Source of the DNA: Bacteroidales bacterium
GTDB lineage: Bacteria > Bacteroidota > Bacteroidia > Bacteroidales > JAGOPY01
Length of the DNA stretch: 9,638 nucleotides
Assembly (NCBI GenBank): GCA_030638325.1
Contig: DAOWEV010000108.1
Coordinates: forward strand, 1-9,638
Direction: 5' to 3'
Both the position numbers and the translations under genes were made by a program. This document shows positions 1 to 6,984 of this stretch, in pieces (the first letter of the stretch is position 1; each line of letters starts with the position of its first letter). The notes below the pieces were generated by a model. It was not told where the DNA came from, made no database searches, and saw only the letters and a list, made by a program, of their open reading frames with translations.

Positions 1-539
1 CCAAAAAGATTTGTGACACAGCAAAAATCACAATTGTAAGGGCATCCCCGGGTTGTCATTATCGGAACAAGTTTAAACAGTCTTTTTTTGATAATTTTGC
101 TGAAATCTTTAGGAACATATTTATTTAGATCAGGTATCGGATCATGATATTTTCTTTTCAAATTATTATTCCGGAAATCTTTGAGTAGTGTTTCCCAAAC
201 ACCTTCTGCCTCACCGACTACAACACAATCGGCATGTTGCAAGGCCTCCTCAGGGAGTATGGTGGGATGTACTCCTCCAAGTATTACGGTTTTGCCTCTT
301 TTTTTGAATTCCTGACAAAGTTCGTAAGCTCTCGGGGCATTTGATGTCATGCAGCTTATTCCGACCAGATCGCACTCCTGCTCAAGATCAATGTAGTTTG
401 CCTCTTCTTCAATAGTCTTAACTTCATGTTCAGGTGGAGTTAAGCCTTCCAAAATATAAAGGGCAAGTTGAGGCATCATAAGCGCTTTATTAGTTCTTAT
501 TTTGCTATCAACGGCTGGGGAAATAAGGAGTATTTTCAT
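1..539 (-). CDS. B12-binding-domain radical SAM protein, N-terminal part (runs off the left edge)
   Basis: The ATG lies at 537-539 and the frame stays open for 179 codons to the window edge, so the C-terminal part is missing. Residues 1-125 look like the Rossmann-type cobalamin-binding domain found ahead of many radical SAM domains: MKILLISPAV start, CDLVGIS near 56-62, ILGGVHPTILPEEAL near 86-100, VVVGEAEG near 106-113. The classical DxHxxG cobalamin-ligand motif is not visible, so any cobalamin would be bound without that histidine, or the domain has lost the cofactor. Residues 163-173 (TRGCPYNCDFC) carry the CxxxCxxC motif, with Cys166, Cys170 and Cys173, that holds the 4Fe-4S cluster cleaving S-adenosylmethionine. 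Family members do methylations and other radical chemistry on lipids, tetrapyrroles and natural products; the substrate cannot be told from this part. No Shine-Dalgarno precedes the start. A -7 box lies about 215 bp upstream (753-760). Family confidence is high, specific function unknown. Confidence 0.9.
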   Translation of the reverse strand, partial: MKILLISPAVDSKIRTNKALMMPQLALYILEGLTPPEHEVKTIEEEANYIDLEQECDLVGISCMTSNAPRAYELCQEFKKRGKTVILGGVHPTILPEEALQHADCVVVGEAEGVWETLLKDFRNNNLKRKYHDPIPDLNKYVPKDFSKIIKKRLFKLVPIMTTRGCPYNCDFCCVTNLF

Positions 540-621
540 TAATAAATTTTGTGAAAGATATTTTTGCTTCAATAATATTTAAATGATCCGAGTCATGAAT
601 TTGCCTTTCAGCTAATGTTTG

Positions 622-732
622 AGTGTATGGGCCATAAGGGATTGCGGGTTACGCTCTTATCTGCAGAGCTGAAATGCTTAAGCGAGATGCAAAACCTTCG
701 GAAACCACTGAAATTCTTATGGATTATACACT
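622..732 (-). ncRNA. Candidate structured RNA (rod-like hairpin) in the leader of the radical SAM gene
   Basis: Two nested perfect 7-bp arms are visible. AGTGTAT (622-628) pairs with ATACACT (726-732). After a 3x3 internal loop, CCATAAG (632-638) pairs with CTTATGG (716-722). Further in, GCGGGTT (644-650) can pair with AACCAC (703-708). The 645/707 position is a G-U wobble if the minus strand is transcribed but a C-A mismatch on the plus strand, which favours a minus-strand RNA. The apical part can form smaller stems such as GCTCT (653-657) with AGAGC (665-669). A minus-strand TACTTTTG box (753-760) would start transcription just outside the base of the hairpin. It could be a cis-acting 5' leader of the radical SAM gene, whose ATG is about 80 nt downstream, or a separate small RNA. 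I do not recognise it as a known riboswitch, tRNA or 6S RNA, and no U-tract follows it. Confidence 0.35.
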
Positions 733-752
733 TTGTGTGTGCTTTTGAGTGA

Positions 753-760
753 CAAAAGTA
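753..760 (-). promoter_or_regulatory. -7 promoter box TACTTTTG for the radical SAM transcript
   Basis: On the minus strand this reads TACTTTTG, an exact match to the Bacteroidota sigma-A -7 consensus TAnnTTTG. No good TTTG -33 box is seen at the expected distance upstream. Transcription would start a few bases beyond it, near 740-748, leaving a leader of about 200 nt that contains the hairpin at 622-732. Confidence 0.45.
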
Positions 761-791
761 GTAAAAGAAAAGTTCTTTACCGATCTAAATC

Positions 792-826
792 AATTACGAA
801 TTAGGAATTACGAATTAGGAATTGAA
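792..826. repeat. Tandem repeat of alternating heptads AATTACG / AATTAGG
   Basis: Two identical 14-bp units (792-805, 806-819), each made of two related heptads, are followed by a partial AATT heptad. It lies between the two divergent promoter boxes. It has the 7-bp period seen in most other spacers of the window. Confidence 0.85.
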
Positions 827-879
827 ACCGCTATGCGGGAATTGAGTTTCTACAACATCCAGTTTGAACAACATGTTGG

Positions 880-887
880 TAAGTTTG
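880..887 (+). promoter_or_regulatory. -7 promoter box TAAGTTTG for the lipoprotein gene
   Basis: This is an exact match to the Bacteroidota -7 consensus TAnnTTTG, 72 bp before the ATG at 960. A TTTG lies at 863-866 but only 13 bp upstream, closer than the usual -33 spacing, so the upstream element is uncertain. Confidence 0.4.
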
Positions 888-959
888 GCTTTTTAAGAGT
901 CTAATGAATTATTGAAGCATTTATTCACTACTTTCGCTCTAACTATTAATCCATTCCCA

Positions 960-2531
960 ATGAAAAGACATATAATCGCAATAGCATTGTCTTTGCTGCT
1001 TGCAGCATGCTCTCAACATGGCCGGCCCATCCCGGAAAATGTCAGGAAAGTGCTTGAAAAGGCGGGACCGAACCGCTCCGAACTTGAAAAAGTGCTGGAT
1101 GCCTGCCAGGCTCCGGAAGATACGGAAAAATACGATGCTGCATGTTTCCTGATTGGAAATATGGCCGATAAGTCCTTTGCAGGATTTGAAGTCTCTGATT
1201 CAAGCGATCATATCATCGGTTTTTCAGCTTTGGATTATCCTGATTACAGGTCCATGACACGTGCCTGGGATTCCATTGTGAGCATCCGCGGGAAGCTCCA
1301 TCAGCAAAGAATTGAACTTGTGTATGATTATGAGATCATTACCGCGGATTATCTGATGGCTAACATTAACCAGGCTTTTCAGGTGTGGAAGAACAATCCC
1401 TGGACGAAATTCCTGAGCTTTGACCAGTTTTGTGAGTATATCCTGCCGTACAGAAGCACCAATGAACCATTAGAAGAATGGAGGGATTATTTTGAACAGG
1501 ATTATGCCTGGCTGAAAGATTCTTTGAAAAATGAAAACGACCCTGTGGAAGCCTGTGCATGGATCAACAATGACATCAAATCGTGGTTCCGGTTTGACCC
1601 CCGTTTTTATGAACACGCCACCGATCTTGGCATGACAGAAATGACCGAAGGAAAGATGGGACGCTGCGAAGATATGACCAACCTGGCGATTTACGCCATG
1701 CGCGCAAACGGCATACCGGTCATGAGCGATTTTACACCTTACTGGGCCAAGTCGGGAAATAATCATGCCTGGAATGCTGTCATGGGAGCCGATGGGAAGA
1801 TCGTGATCTTTATGGGTGGTGAATCCAACCCTGGAGATTATCGCCTGCGCCAGGCCAAGGCGAAAGTCTACCGGAAGACCTACGCATTGCAGCCCGCCAC
1901 ATTAGCAGCCATCATGAAAGACGGGGAGGAAGCACCGGCCTACATTAACCGTAATGGTATTGTGGATGTTACCCGTGAATATGTGCCGGTTTCGGATGTG
2001 GAACTGCAATTAGATAAGAAAGCGCCTGAGGCTGCCCGTTTTGCTTATATATGCGTTTTCAATACCGGCGAGTGGAAAGCCATACATTGGAGTTTTATTG
2101 GTGAAGACGGCAGGGTAAAGTTCACCGACATGGGTACCGATATAGCCTATCTTCCGGCATATTATGTTCATGAAGAGGTCATCCCGGCCGGTAAACAGTT
2201 TATTTTAACTGAGGGAGGTGAAATAGCGGAAAATCAACCGGATTTTGATAAGCCTGTCACCCTGAGGCTCATTTCAACTACAAAAAGAGTGACCAGTGAA
2301 ACCACCGATTTTGCTGAGAAAGTATTTCTGAAAGAGGGAGAGACCTATGAGCTGTATTACTGGAATGGCAAGTGGATCTCGCTGGGAAAACAAAAAGCTT
2401 CCGGAAGCCCTTTGATCTTCAAAAATGTGCCTTCCGGTGCCATGTATTGGCTGGTAAACATAATCCCCACCAAAGACAGGCCTGAGCGGATCTTTACCGT
2501 TGATGATAATGGGAAGCAGATTTGGTGGTAA
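960..2531 (+). CDS. Lipoprotein with a transglutaminase-like domain
   Basis: The 523-residue product begins with a lipoprotein signal: MKRH, a hydrophobic core, and LAAC with the lipidated Cys at 17. It is therefore probably anchored in the membrane facing the periplasm or outside. I chose the ATG at 960 over an upstream in-frame TTG (912) because it puts the signal peptide at the N-terminus. A transglutaminase-like core is visible at about 195-290: Cys236 in MGRCEDMTNLAIYAMRANGIP, His269 in NNHAWNAV and Asp278 in ADGK form the expected Cys-His-Asp triad of the papain-like fold. The regions before (20-190) and after (300-523) are not recognised; the C-terminal part looks beta-rich. Bacterial relatives are usually thought to be proteases or peptide-processing enzymes rather than true cross-linkers. 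No substrate can be named. The next gene starts 160 bp later behind heptad arrays. Confidence 0.85.
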   Translation: MKRHIIAIALSLLLAACSQHGRPIPENVRKVLEKAGPNRSELEKVLDACQAPEDTEKYDAACFLIGNMADKSFAGFEVSDSSDHIIGFSALDYPDYRSMTRAWDSIVSIRGKLHQQRIELVYDYEIITADYLMANINQAFQVWKNNPWTKFLSFDQFCEYILPYRSTNEPLEEWRDYFEQDYAWLKDSLKNENDPVEACAWINNDIKSWFRFDPRFYEHATDLGMTEMTEGKMGRCEDMTNLAIYAMRANGIPVMSDFTPYWAKSGNNHAWNAVMGADGKIVIFMGGESNPGDYRLRQAKAKVYRKTYALQPATLAAIMKDGEEAPAYINRNGIVDVTREYVPVSDVELQLDKKAPEAARFAYICVFNTGEWKAIHWSFIGEDGRVKFTDMGTDIAYLPAYYVHEEVIPAGKQFILTEGGEIAENQPDFDKPVTLRLISTTKRVTSETTDFAEKVFLKEGETYELYYWNGKWISLGKQKASGSPLIFKNVPSGAMYWLVNIIPTKDRPERIFTVDDNGKQIWW

Positions 2532-2544
2532 GCTTTGGGGAGGT

Positions 2545-2580
2545 TAAATTTTAAATTATAAATTATAAATTTTAAATTTT
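2545..2580. repeat. AT-rich heptad array TAAATTT/TAAATTA
   Basis: Five consecutive 7-bp units (2545, 2552, 2559, 2566, 2573), each TAAATTT or TAAATTA, start 13 bp after the stop codon of the lipoprotein gene. The sequence is nearly self-complementary and could also act as a weak AT hairpin, but lacks the GC-rich stem of an intrinsic terminator. Confidence 0.9.
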
Positions 2581-2582
2581 GG

Positions 2583-2596
2583 GTTGAGAGTTGAGA
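2583..2596 (+). repeat. Two GTTGAGA heptads
   Basis: Two exact copies of GTTGAGA (2583-2589, 2590-2596) sit between the AT-rich array and the CTGATAA array. The same heptad occurs after gcvT (8109-8129) and, on the other strand, after the redox-protein gene (8816-8836). Confidence 0.8.
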
Positions 2597-2602
2597 GATG
2601 AT

Positions 2603-2693
2603 CTGATTCCTGATTTCTGACTCCTGATTCCTGATAACTGATTCCTGATAACTGATAACTGTTAATTGATAACTGTTAACTGATAACTGATAT
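2603..2693 (+). repeat. Thirteen-unit heptad array CTGATAA/CTGATTC running into the methyltransferase start codon
   Basis: Thirteen consecutive 7-bp units fill this stretch without interruption. All begin CTG except one TTG, with variable ends (ATTC, ATTT, ACTC, ATAA, TTAA). The last unit, CTGATAT (2687-2693), supplies the first two bases of the ATG at 2692. The whole near-upstream leader of the methyltransferase gene is thus repeat sequence, with no Shine-Dalgarno and no recognisable promoter box. The related 14-bp array at 9476-9638 is the same heptad family in reverse orientation. Confidence 0.92.
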
Positions 2694-3336
2694 GTTAAAA
2701 AGAATTATTGAAGATCACCAGCAAGAGTATTCAACCGGCCTGGAAAATGCACAAAGGTATGCTGAAGAAGCTGAAAAAGCTTCTAAAATGAGATTCCGGG
2801 GATTTTTAAAGAAATTAAATGCACTTGGCATTCAGGGAAATTACCTGGAAGTTGGTGCGGGGGCAGGAACATTAGCTGCAGACATCTGTGAAAGTAATAA
2901 AAACATAGATATTTTAGCATCGGATGTATCTCCGGATATGGTGACTGTAGCGAACCAGAATATTAAAAAGAAAAACCTGGATTCCCGGATAAAATGCATT
3001 TCCGGAAATATTGAAGATGAAGAGTTTGCATCATCATTGGGGAAGTTTGACTTAGTTTATACCACTTTTACCCTGCACCACTTTAAAGATCCGAAAAAGG
3101 CTGTCATTAATATGTATGGATGCCTGAAAGATGATGGGGTATTGCTCATATATGATCTGAAAAGAGTCTGGTGGCTGTATTGGGTGCCGAAGCAGAGTGG
3201 ATTCTTTAACTCCATTCGGGCAGCATTCAGGCCTCATGAAATTAAAGAATTGCTAAATGATATCGGCATTAATAAATATAGGGTCGATGTTATTTTCCCC
3301 TACTTCATGCAGAATATTACTATCTGGAAAAAATAA
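2692..3336 (+). CDS. Class I SAM-dependent methyltransferase
   Basis: The 214-residue product has the seven-strand Rossmann methyltransferase layout. Motif I, LEVGAGAGTLA, is at 52-62 and binds S-adenosylmethionine. The acidic end of strand 2 is ILASDVSPDM (74-83), with Asp78 placed to contact the ribose. GNIEDEEF (105-112) fits the adenine-contacting motif, FDLVYTTFTLHHF (119-131) is motif IV, and LKDDGVLLIYDL (145-156) is motif V. It resembles the UbiE/Methyltransf_11 group, many of which act on small molecules, but the acceptor cannot be told. Residues 1-45 form a charged helical cap. There is no signal peptide, so it should be cytoplasmic. The ATG at 2692 lies at the edge of the heptad array; the next in-frame Met (residue 33) would leave little ahead of motif I, so 2692 is preferred. 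A 126-bp spacer separates it from the TonB receptor gene, and no functional link is evident. Confidence 0.88.
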   Translation: MLKRIIEDHQQEYSTGLENAQRYAEEAEKASKMRFRGFLKKLNALGIQGNYLEVGAGAGTLAADICESNKNIDILASDVSPDMVTVANQNIKKKNLDSRIKCISGNIEDEEFASSLGKFDLVYTTFTLHHFKDPKKAVINMYGCLKDDGVLLIYDLKRVWWLYWVPKQSGFFNSIRAAFRPHEIKELLNDIGINKYRVDVIFPYFMQNITIWKK

Positions 3337-3462
3337 AAATCATCCGGCAAAATTATAGACCCTCTCTACAGTCTTTAATCCAAAAAACAGATTTTCCAGT
3401 TGTATTCGGATAAGATAATCAGTAAATTTCCGTTAATTATACAGATTATCCCGAACTCAATT

Positions 3463-5808
3463 ATGAATAAGTATTTTCTGCTGATATATTTGACACTTAT
3501 CATCGCCTCGCCTGCCTTGACACAGAACCTCACACAAACTGTAAAAGGAAAAGTCTATGACCGCGATTCGCATATAAGTTTACCCGGTGCAACAGTTATC
3601 GTTGCAGGTACCGACCCTCTGATAGGCACTACCACTGATGGTCAGGGCCGCTTTACGTTAACCGGTATTCCACTGGGGAGGATCGACCTGAAGATCAGCT
3701 TTATCGGCTATGACCATCATTATGTGTCAGGCTTGTTGCTCAGTTCTTCGGAAGAAGCTGTGGTTGACATCCCCCTGAAAGAGAAAGTGACCGGTTTAAA
3801 AGAGGTGGTGATCAAGGATGATTTTGATAAAGACAAAGCTTTGAATAGTATGGCCACGCTTTCAGCAAGGTCTGTATCGCTGGAAGAAAGCCAGCGCTTT
3901 GCCGGGGGCATGGAGGATTTTTCAAGACTGGTGGCAGCATTTGGGGGTGTTTCCCCAAGTTCTATCGACAACAATGAGATCATCATCAGGGGAAATCCGG
4001 CAAAAGGTATTCTATGGAGATTGGAGGGTGTCGAAATTCCTGTTCCAAATCATCTTGCACATGCTTTTAACAGTGGGGGAGTGGTGTCGATGTTCAGCCC
4101 TTTTATGATGGCCAACTCGGATTTTTTTACCGGCGCATTCCCTGCCGAATATGGGAATGTGTTATCGGGTGTTTTCGATATTAATTTCCGGACCGGCAAT
4201 CCTGACAAGCGGAAATATGCCGTGGGCATCGGTGGTTATGGGATTGACTTTGCCGCCGAAGGCCCGTTCAAAAAGGGTAAGCCGGCAACTTATCTTGCCA
4301 ATTTCAGGGTATCCACTACCAGCCTGTTGAAGCAAGTAATGCCAGTAGAAACAGGCCTGCCCGATTATGCAGACCTTGCTTTCAACCTGGACTTTCCAAC
4401 CAAAAAGGCAGGCGTGTTCTCTTTGTGGAGCCTCAACGGATTCGGAAGAATTGCCTTCAGTCCTACCAAAGAACCTGTTGACTGGGAAAACTCATGGGAT
4501 AACATCAAATACAACATCACTTATGGGATGAGTGCCACAGGACTTAACCATAAGGTCATCATTGGTAAAAAATCATATTTGTCTTCATCACTGTCTTTCT
4601 CAATGACTGAAAATACGAATGTTTCCGGGCAGTTGGATTCTTTAAAAAAGGAATCGCAGGTGGCGGATATCTCAGAATCAAATTATTCTGTATATCTTAA
4701 AAGCATGTTTAATCATAAGTTCAGCGCCAGGCATACAAACCGCAGTGGTTTGATGGTTAACTACTTTGGTTTTAATTACAACGACCTTGCCAATACCAAC
4801 CCGGCTATCCAGGATACGCTGGATTTTGTACTCAGTGACAAAGGTGCCGCCACTCTTTTTCAGCTATATTCACAGTCAAAATACCAGCTTAGCAGTAAAT
4901 GGATGCTGAATGCCGGTTTGCATTTTATGTTTTTCGGACTGAATGGCAATTTCTCCATCGAACCGAGGATCGGCCTGGGCTGGCAGGTTGCCCCCAAACA
5001 CCGGCTGGGCATTGCCTATGGTAAGCATAGCCGGATCGAACCCTTGAGGATCTACCTGATAAGCCTGCCGGCAGGGGAGGGTGAGGCGTTGGTGAACAAA
5101 GACCTTCAGATCACCAAGGCACATCATTTTGTGCTGGGATATGATTGGAATATTAATGTGAACCTGCACTTTAAAATTGAACCCTATTTCCAGCTATTAT
5201 ATGATGTTCCTGTTATACCTGACAGCTCTTTCTCGATGATCAACTATCAAAACGACATGTTTTTCAATTCAAAACTGAACAATTCAGGAACAGGGACTAA
5301 CGTGGGGGTTGATCTCACTTTTGAGCGTTTTATGAGCAACAATTACTATTATATGTTCACCGCCTCTGTTTACCAGTCGAAATACAAAGAAGGCGATGGT
5401 ATTGAGCGCAATACAAGGTTAAACCAAAACTATGTTTTTAATGTTTTGGGAGGAAAAGAGTGGAAAGTCCGTGAGAATAATTTCCTCAGTATCAATGGTA
5501 AGTTCACGGTGCTTGGCGGCATGCGTTACACCTCCCCTGATCAGGCAGCATCTCAGGAATACCAAAGCGTTGTTTATGATTACTCAAGAATTTATGAAGA
5601 TCAATGGCACACCAATTATTACCTTGACTTCTCTCTGAACTACCGCATCAACAGGTCGCGCGTTGCCCATATTTTCATCATACAGGCCAAAAACCTGACA
5701 ATGCAAAAGGAGCTAATCGGGTTTGCTTACAATTATAAAGACCAGGTGGCGGAACCCATTGAGCTGGCCGTAATTTTGCCATACGTAAGCTATAAGATTG
5801 AGTTTTAA
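3463..5808 (+). CDS. TonB-dependent outer-membrane receptor with carboxypeptidase-regulatory-like N-terminal domain
   Basis: The 781-residue product starts with a signal peptide (MNKYFLLIYLTLIIASPALTQ), which is why the ATG at 3463 is preferred to an in-frame TTG at 3400. Residues about 27-105 form a carboxypeptidase-regulatory-like beta domain (VKGKVYD, LPGATVIVAGT, GTTTDGQGRFTLTGIPLG, ISFIGY), the usual N-terminal extension of Bacteroidota TonB receptors. Residues about 130-245 look like the plug (GGVSPSSIDNNEIIIRGNPA, WRLEGVEIP, FFTGAFPAEYGNVLSGVFDI). From about 250 the chain shows the alternating, aromatic-rich strands of a beta-barrel, ending YKIEF with the terminal aromatic typical of outer-membrane proteins. 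Such proteins import a ligand using TonB-ExbBD energy. At under 800 residues and with no SusD neighbour it is not a classical SusC; the ligand is unknown. Its stop codon lies within an AT-rich heptad array. Confidence 0.92.
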   Translation: MNKYFLLIYLTLIIASPALTQNLTQTVKGKVYDRDSHISLPGATVIVAGTDPLIGTTTDGQGRFTLTGIPLGRIDLKISFIGYDHHYVSGLLLSSSEEAVVDIPLKEKVTGLKEVVIKDDFDKDKALNSMATLSARSVSLEESQRFAGGMEDFSRLVAAFGGVSPSSIDNNEIIIRGNPAKGILWRLEGVEIPVPNHLAHAFNSGGVVSMFSPFMMANSDFFTGAFPAEYGNVLSGVFDINFRTGNPDKRKYAVGIGGYGIDFAAEGPFKKGKPATYLANFRVSTTSLLKQVMPVETGLPDYADLAFNLDFPTKKAGVFSLWSLNGFGRIAFSPTKEPVDWENSWDNIKYNITYGMSATGLNHKVIIGKKSYLSSSLSFSMTENTNVSGQLDSLKKESQVADISESNYSVYLKSMFNHKFSARHTNRSGLMVNYFGFNYNDLANTNPAIQDTLDFVLSDKGAATLFQLYSQSKYQLSSKWMLNAGLHFMFFGLNGNFSIEPRIGLGWQVAPKHRLGIAYGKHSRIEPLRIYLISLPAGEGEALVNKDLQITKAHHFVLGYDWNINVNLHFKIEPYFQLLYDVPVIPDSSFSMINYQNDMFFNSKLNNSGTGTNVGVDLTFERFMSNNYYYMFTASVYQSKYKEGDGIERNTRLNQNYVFNVLGGKEWKVRENNFLSINGKFTVLGGMRYTSPDQAASQEYQSVVYDYSRIYEDQWHTNYYLDFSLNYRINRSRVAHIFIIQAKNLTMQKELIGFAYNYKDQVAEPIELAVILPYVSYKIEF

Positions 5809-5830
5809 ATTTTAAATTTTAAATTTTGAA
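5803..5830. repeat. AT-rich heptad array TTTTAAA overlapping a stop codon
   Basis: Three exact TTTTAAA units (5803, 5810, 5817) and one variant TTTTGAA (5824) are in tandem. The first unit supplies the last sense codon (TTT) and the TAA stop of the TonB receptor gene. Confidence 0.88.
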
Positions 5831-5901
5831 TTATAAGCTACAATCAGTAACCCACATCACAAATTATTTCCTCCGGTAGTCTGCGGACAACCATAAATTT
5901 T

Positions 5902-5909
5902 TACCTTTG
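5902..5909 (+). promoter_or_regulatory. -7 promoter box TACCTTTG for nusB
   Basis: This is an exact match to the Bacteroidota -7 consensus TAnnTTTG, 36 bp before the nusB ATG, so the predicted leader is only about 30 nt. No clear TTTG is found at the -33 position. It lies beyond the AT-rich repeat, which suggests nusB and gcvT form a transcription unit separate from the TonB receptor. Confidence 0.55.
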
Positions 5910-5945
5910 CTGCAATCAAAAAATTAACAAGTTCATTACAGTTTT

Positions 5946-6908
5946 ATGTTAAGCAGGAGGTATCTCAGGATTAAGGCATTGCAAGCATTATATGCCTTTT
6001 TTCAGTCACGATCCGATAGTCTGGCGCTGGGCGAGAAGCATCTGCTCAGAAGCACGGAAAAGCTCTACGATCTTTATATTTACCAGCTCTCCTTTTTATC
6101 CGGCTTAATGAATTTTGCTGCCCGTCGCATTGAAGATGCCAGGCATAAGTTTTTCCCTACGGAAGAAGACCTGGATCCTAACACCCGTTTTATTGACAAC
6201 GGATTTATCAGGCAACTTGATCTGAACCAGGATTATCAGAAAAAAGCTGAAAGCCTGGGAATTTCATGGGTTGATGATGAAAACCTGTTTCTCAGGATAT
6301 ATAATGATGTGAAGGAAGATCCTTTCTATGACTCTTACATGGGCTCGACTGATTGCAGCTACAAAGCAGATAAGGAGATGATTGCCGCGATCGTAAAAGA
6401 TCATCTGTTCGAAGATGACCTGATGCATCAGTACTTTGAAGACAGGAATATTTTCTGGGCCGAAGGTGATTATGAGATTTCGCTACATATGGTGCTGAGA
6501 ACCATTTATATGTATAAAAGCGATTGGAGCGAAGAACAGCTCTTGCCAGGTTTATTTAAAGATGATGGGTCAGACAATGAAGACAAGAAATTTATGATCG
6601 ATCTTTTCCGGAAAACCATTATTCATAGTGATAATTATGAGGGCCTTATCGCAAAAACCGCGAGTAACTGGGAACTTGACAGGATAGCGATTATGGATAT
6701 GATCATCCTTAAAATGGCACTGGCAGAGATCTTTGAGTTCCCTACAATTCCTTTGAAAGTGACCATGAATGAATATATAGAGTTGGCCAAACATTACAGC
6801 TCGAAAAAGAGTAAGGTCTTTGTAAATGGCATACTTGATAAACTTGTACAACAACTGAAGGAAGAAAACAAGATCAAAAAGACCGGGCGTGGATTGGTTG
6901 ACAATTAA
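5946..6908 (+). CDS. nusB: Transcription antitermination factor NusB, long Bacteroidota form
   Basis: The 320-residue product ends in a NusB fold (about 213-306). It shows KTASNWELDRIAIMDMIILKMALAE (about 237-261), FPTIPLKVTMNEYIELAKHYSS (about 265-286) and VFVNGILDKL (291-300), which match the conserved NusB core. NusB with NusE (ribosomal protein S10) binds boxA RNA and assembles the antitermination complex on rRNA operons in the cytoplasm. The usual NusB is about 140 residues. Here the N-terminal helix (RRYLRIKALQALYAFFQS, 4-21) is separated from the core by about 190 residues of mainly helical, acidic sequence. Extended NusB proteins of about 310 residues are common in Bacteroidota, so this is lineage-typical rather than a fusion unique to this genome. 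No Shine-Dalgarno precedes the ATG. The last codons and the stop merge into an ACAGTTG heptad array, and gcvT begins 76 bp later in the same direction. Confidence 0.9.
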   Translation: MLSRRYLRIKALQALYAFFQSRSDSLALGEKHLLRSTEKLYDLYIYQLSFLSGLMNFAARRIEDARHKFFPTEEDLDPNTRFIDNGFIRQLDLNQDYQKKAESLGISWVDDENLFLRIYNDVKEDPFYDSYMGSTDCSYKADKEMIAAIVKDHLFEDDLMHQYFEDRNIFWAEGDYEISLHMVLRTIYMYKSDWSEEQLLPGLFKDDGSDNEDKKFMIDLFRKTIIHSDNYEGLIAKTASNWELDRIAIMDMIILKMALAEIFEFPTIPLKVTMNEYIELAKHYSSKKSKVFVNGILDKLVQQLKEENKIKKTGRGLVDN

Positions 6909-6956
6909 CAGTTGACAGTTGACAGTTGACAGTTGACGGTTGGTAGTTGACGGCCA
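6901..6956 (+). repeat. Heptad array ACAGTTG at the nusB stop codon
   Basis: Eight 7-bp steps are visible: ACAATTA (6901), four exact ACAGTTG units (6908, 6915, 6922, 6929), ACGGTTG (6936), GTAGTTG (6943) and the diverged ACGGCCA (6950). The nusB stop TAA (6906-6908) lies where the degenerate first unit meets the exact units. The array fills most of the nusB-gcvT spacer. Confidence 0.9.
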
Positions 6957-6984
6957 TTTATAACTTCAAATAAACAAATAAACA

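Larger units (their letters stand above)
540..959. other. Divergent intergenic region with two promoter boxes, a long inverted repeat and a short repeat
   Basis: This 420-bp spacer separates the minus-strand radical SAM gene from the plus-strand lipoprotein gene. It holds no convincing coding sequence. It contains an 111-bp imperfect inverted repeat (622-732), a minus-strand -7 box (753-760), a hairpin-prone stretch at about 761-780 (GTAAAAGAA against TTCTTTAC), a 14-bp tandem repeat (792-826) and a plus-strand -7 box (880-887). Confidence 0.8.

Noticed and set aside
622..732. tRNA or cobalamin riboswitch
   Set aside because: The inner 7-bp arm resembles an acceptor stem, but there is no T-arm or anticodon arm. 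An ACCACTG on the plus strand vaguely resembles the B12 box, but it is on the wrong strand for the radical SAM gene and the rest of the riboswitch core is absent.
912..959. Upstream TTG start for the lipoprotein (and likewise 3400 for the TonB receptor, 9467 for the redox protein)
   Set aside because: In the first two cases the downstream ATG gives an N-terminal signal peptide. In the third the extra 17 residues add nothing to the fold.
1470..1766. 98-codon and similar open frames opposite or within the lipoprotein, TonB receptor, nusB and gcvT genes
   Set aside because: They are shadows of strongly supported genes and show no domain or start signals of their own.
2545..2580. AT-rich array as an intrinsic terminator of the lipoprotein gene
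   Set aside because: It is self-complementary but has no GC-rich stem and no defined U-tract, so it is better described as a heptad repeat.
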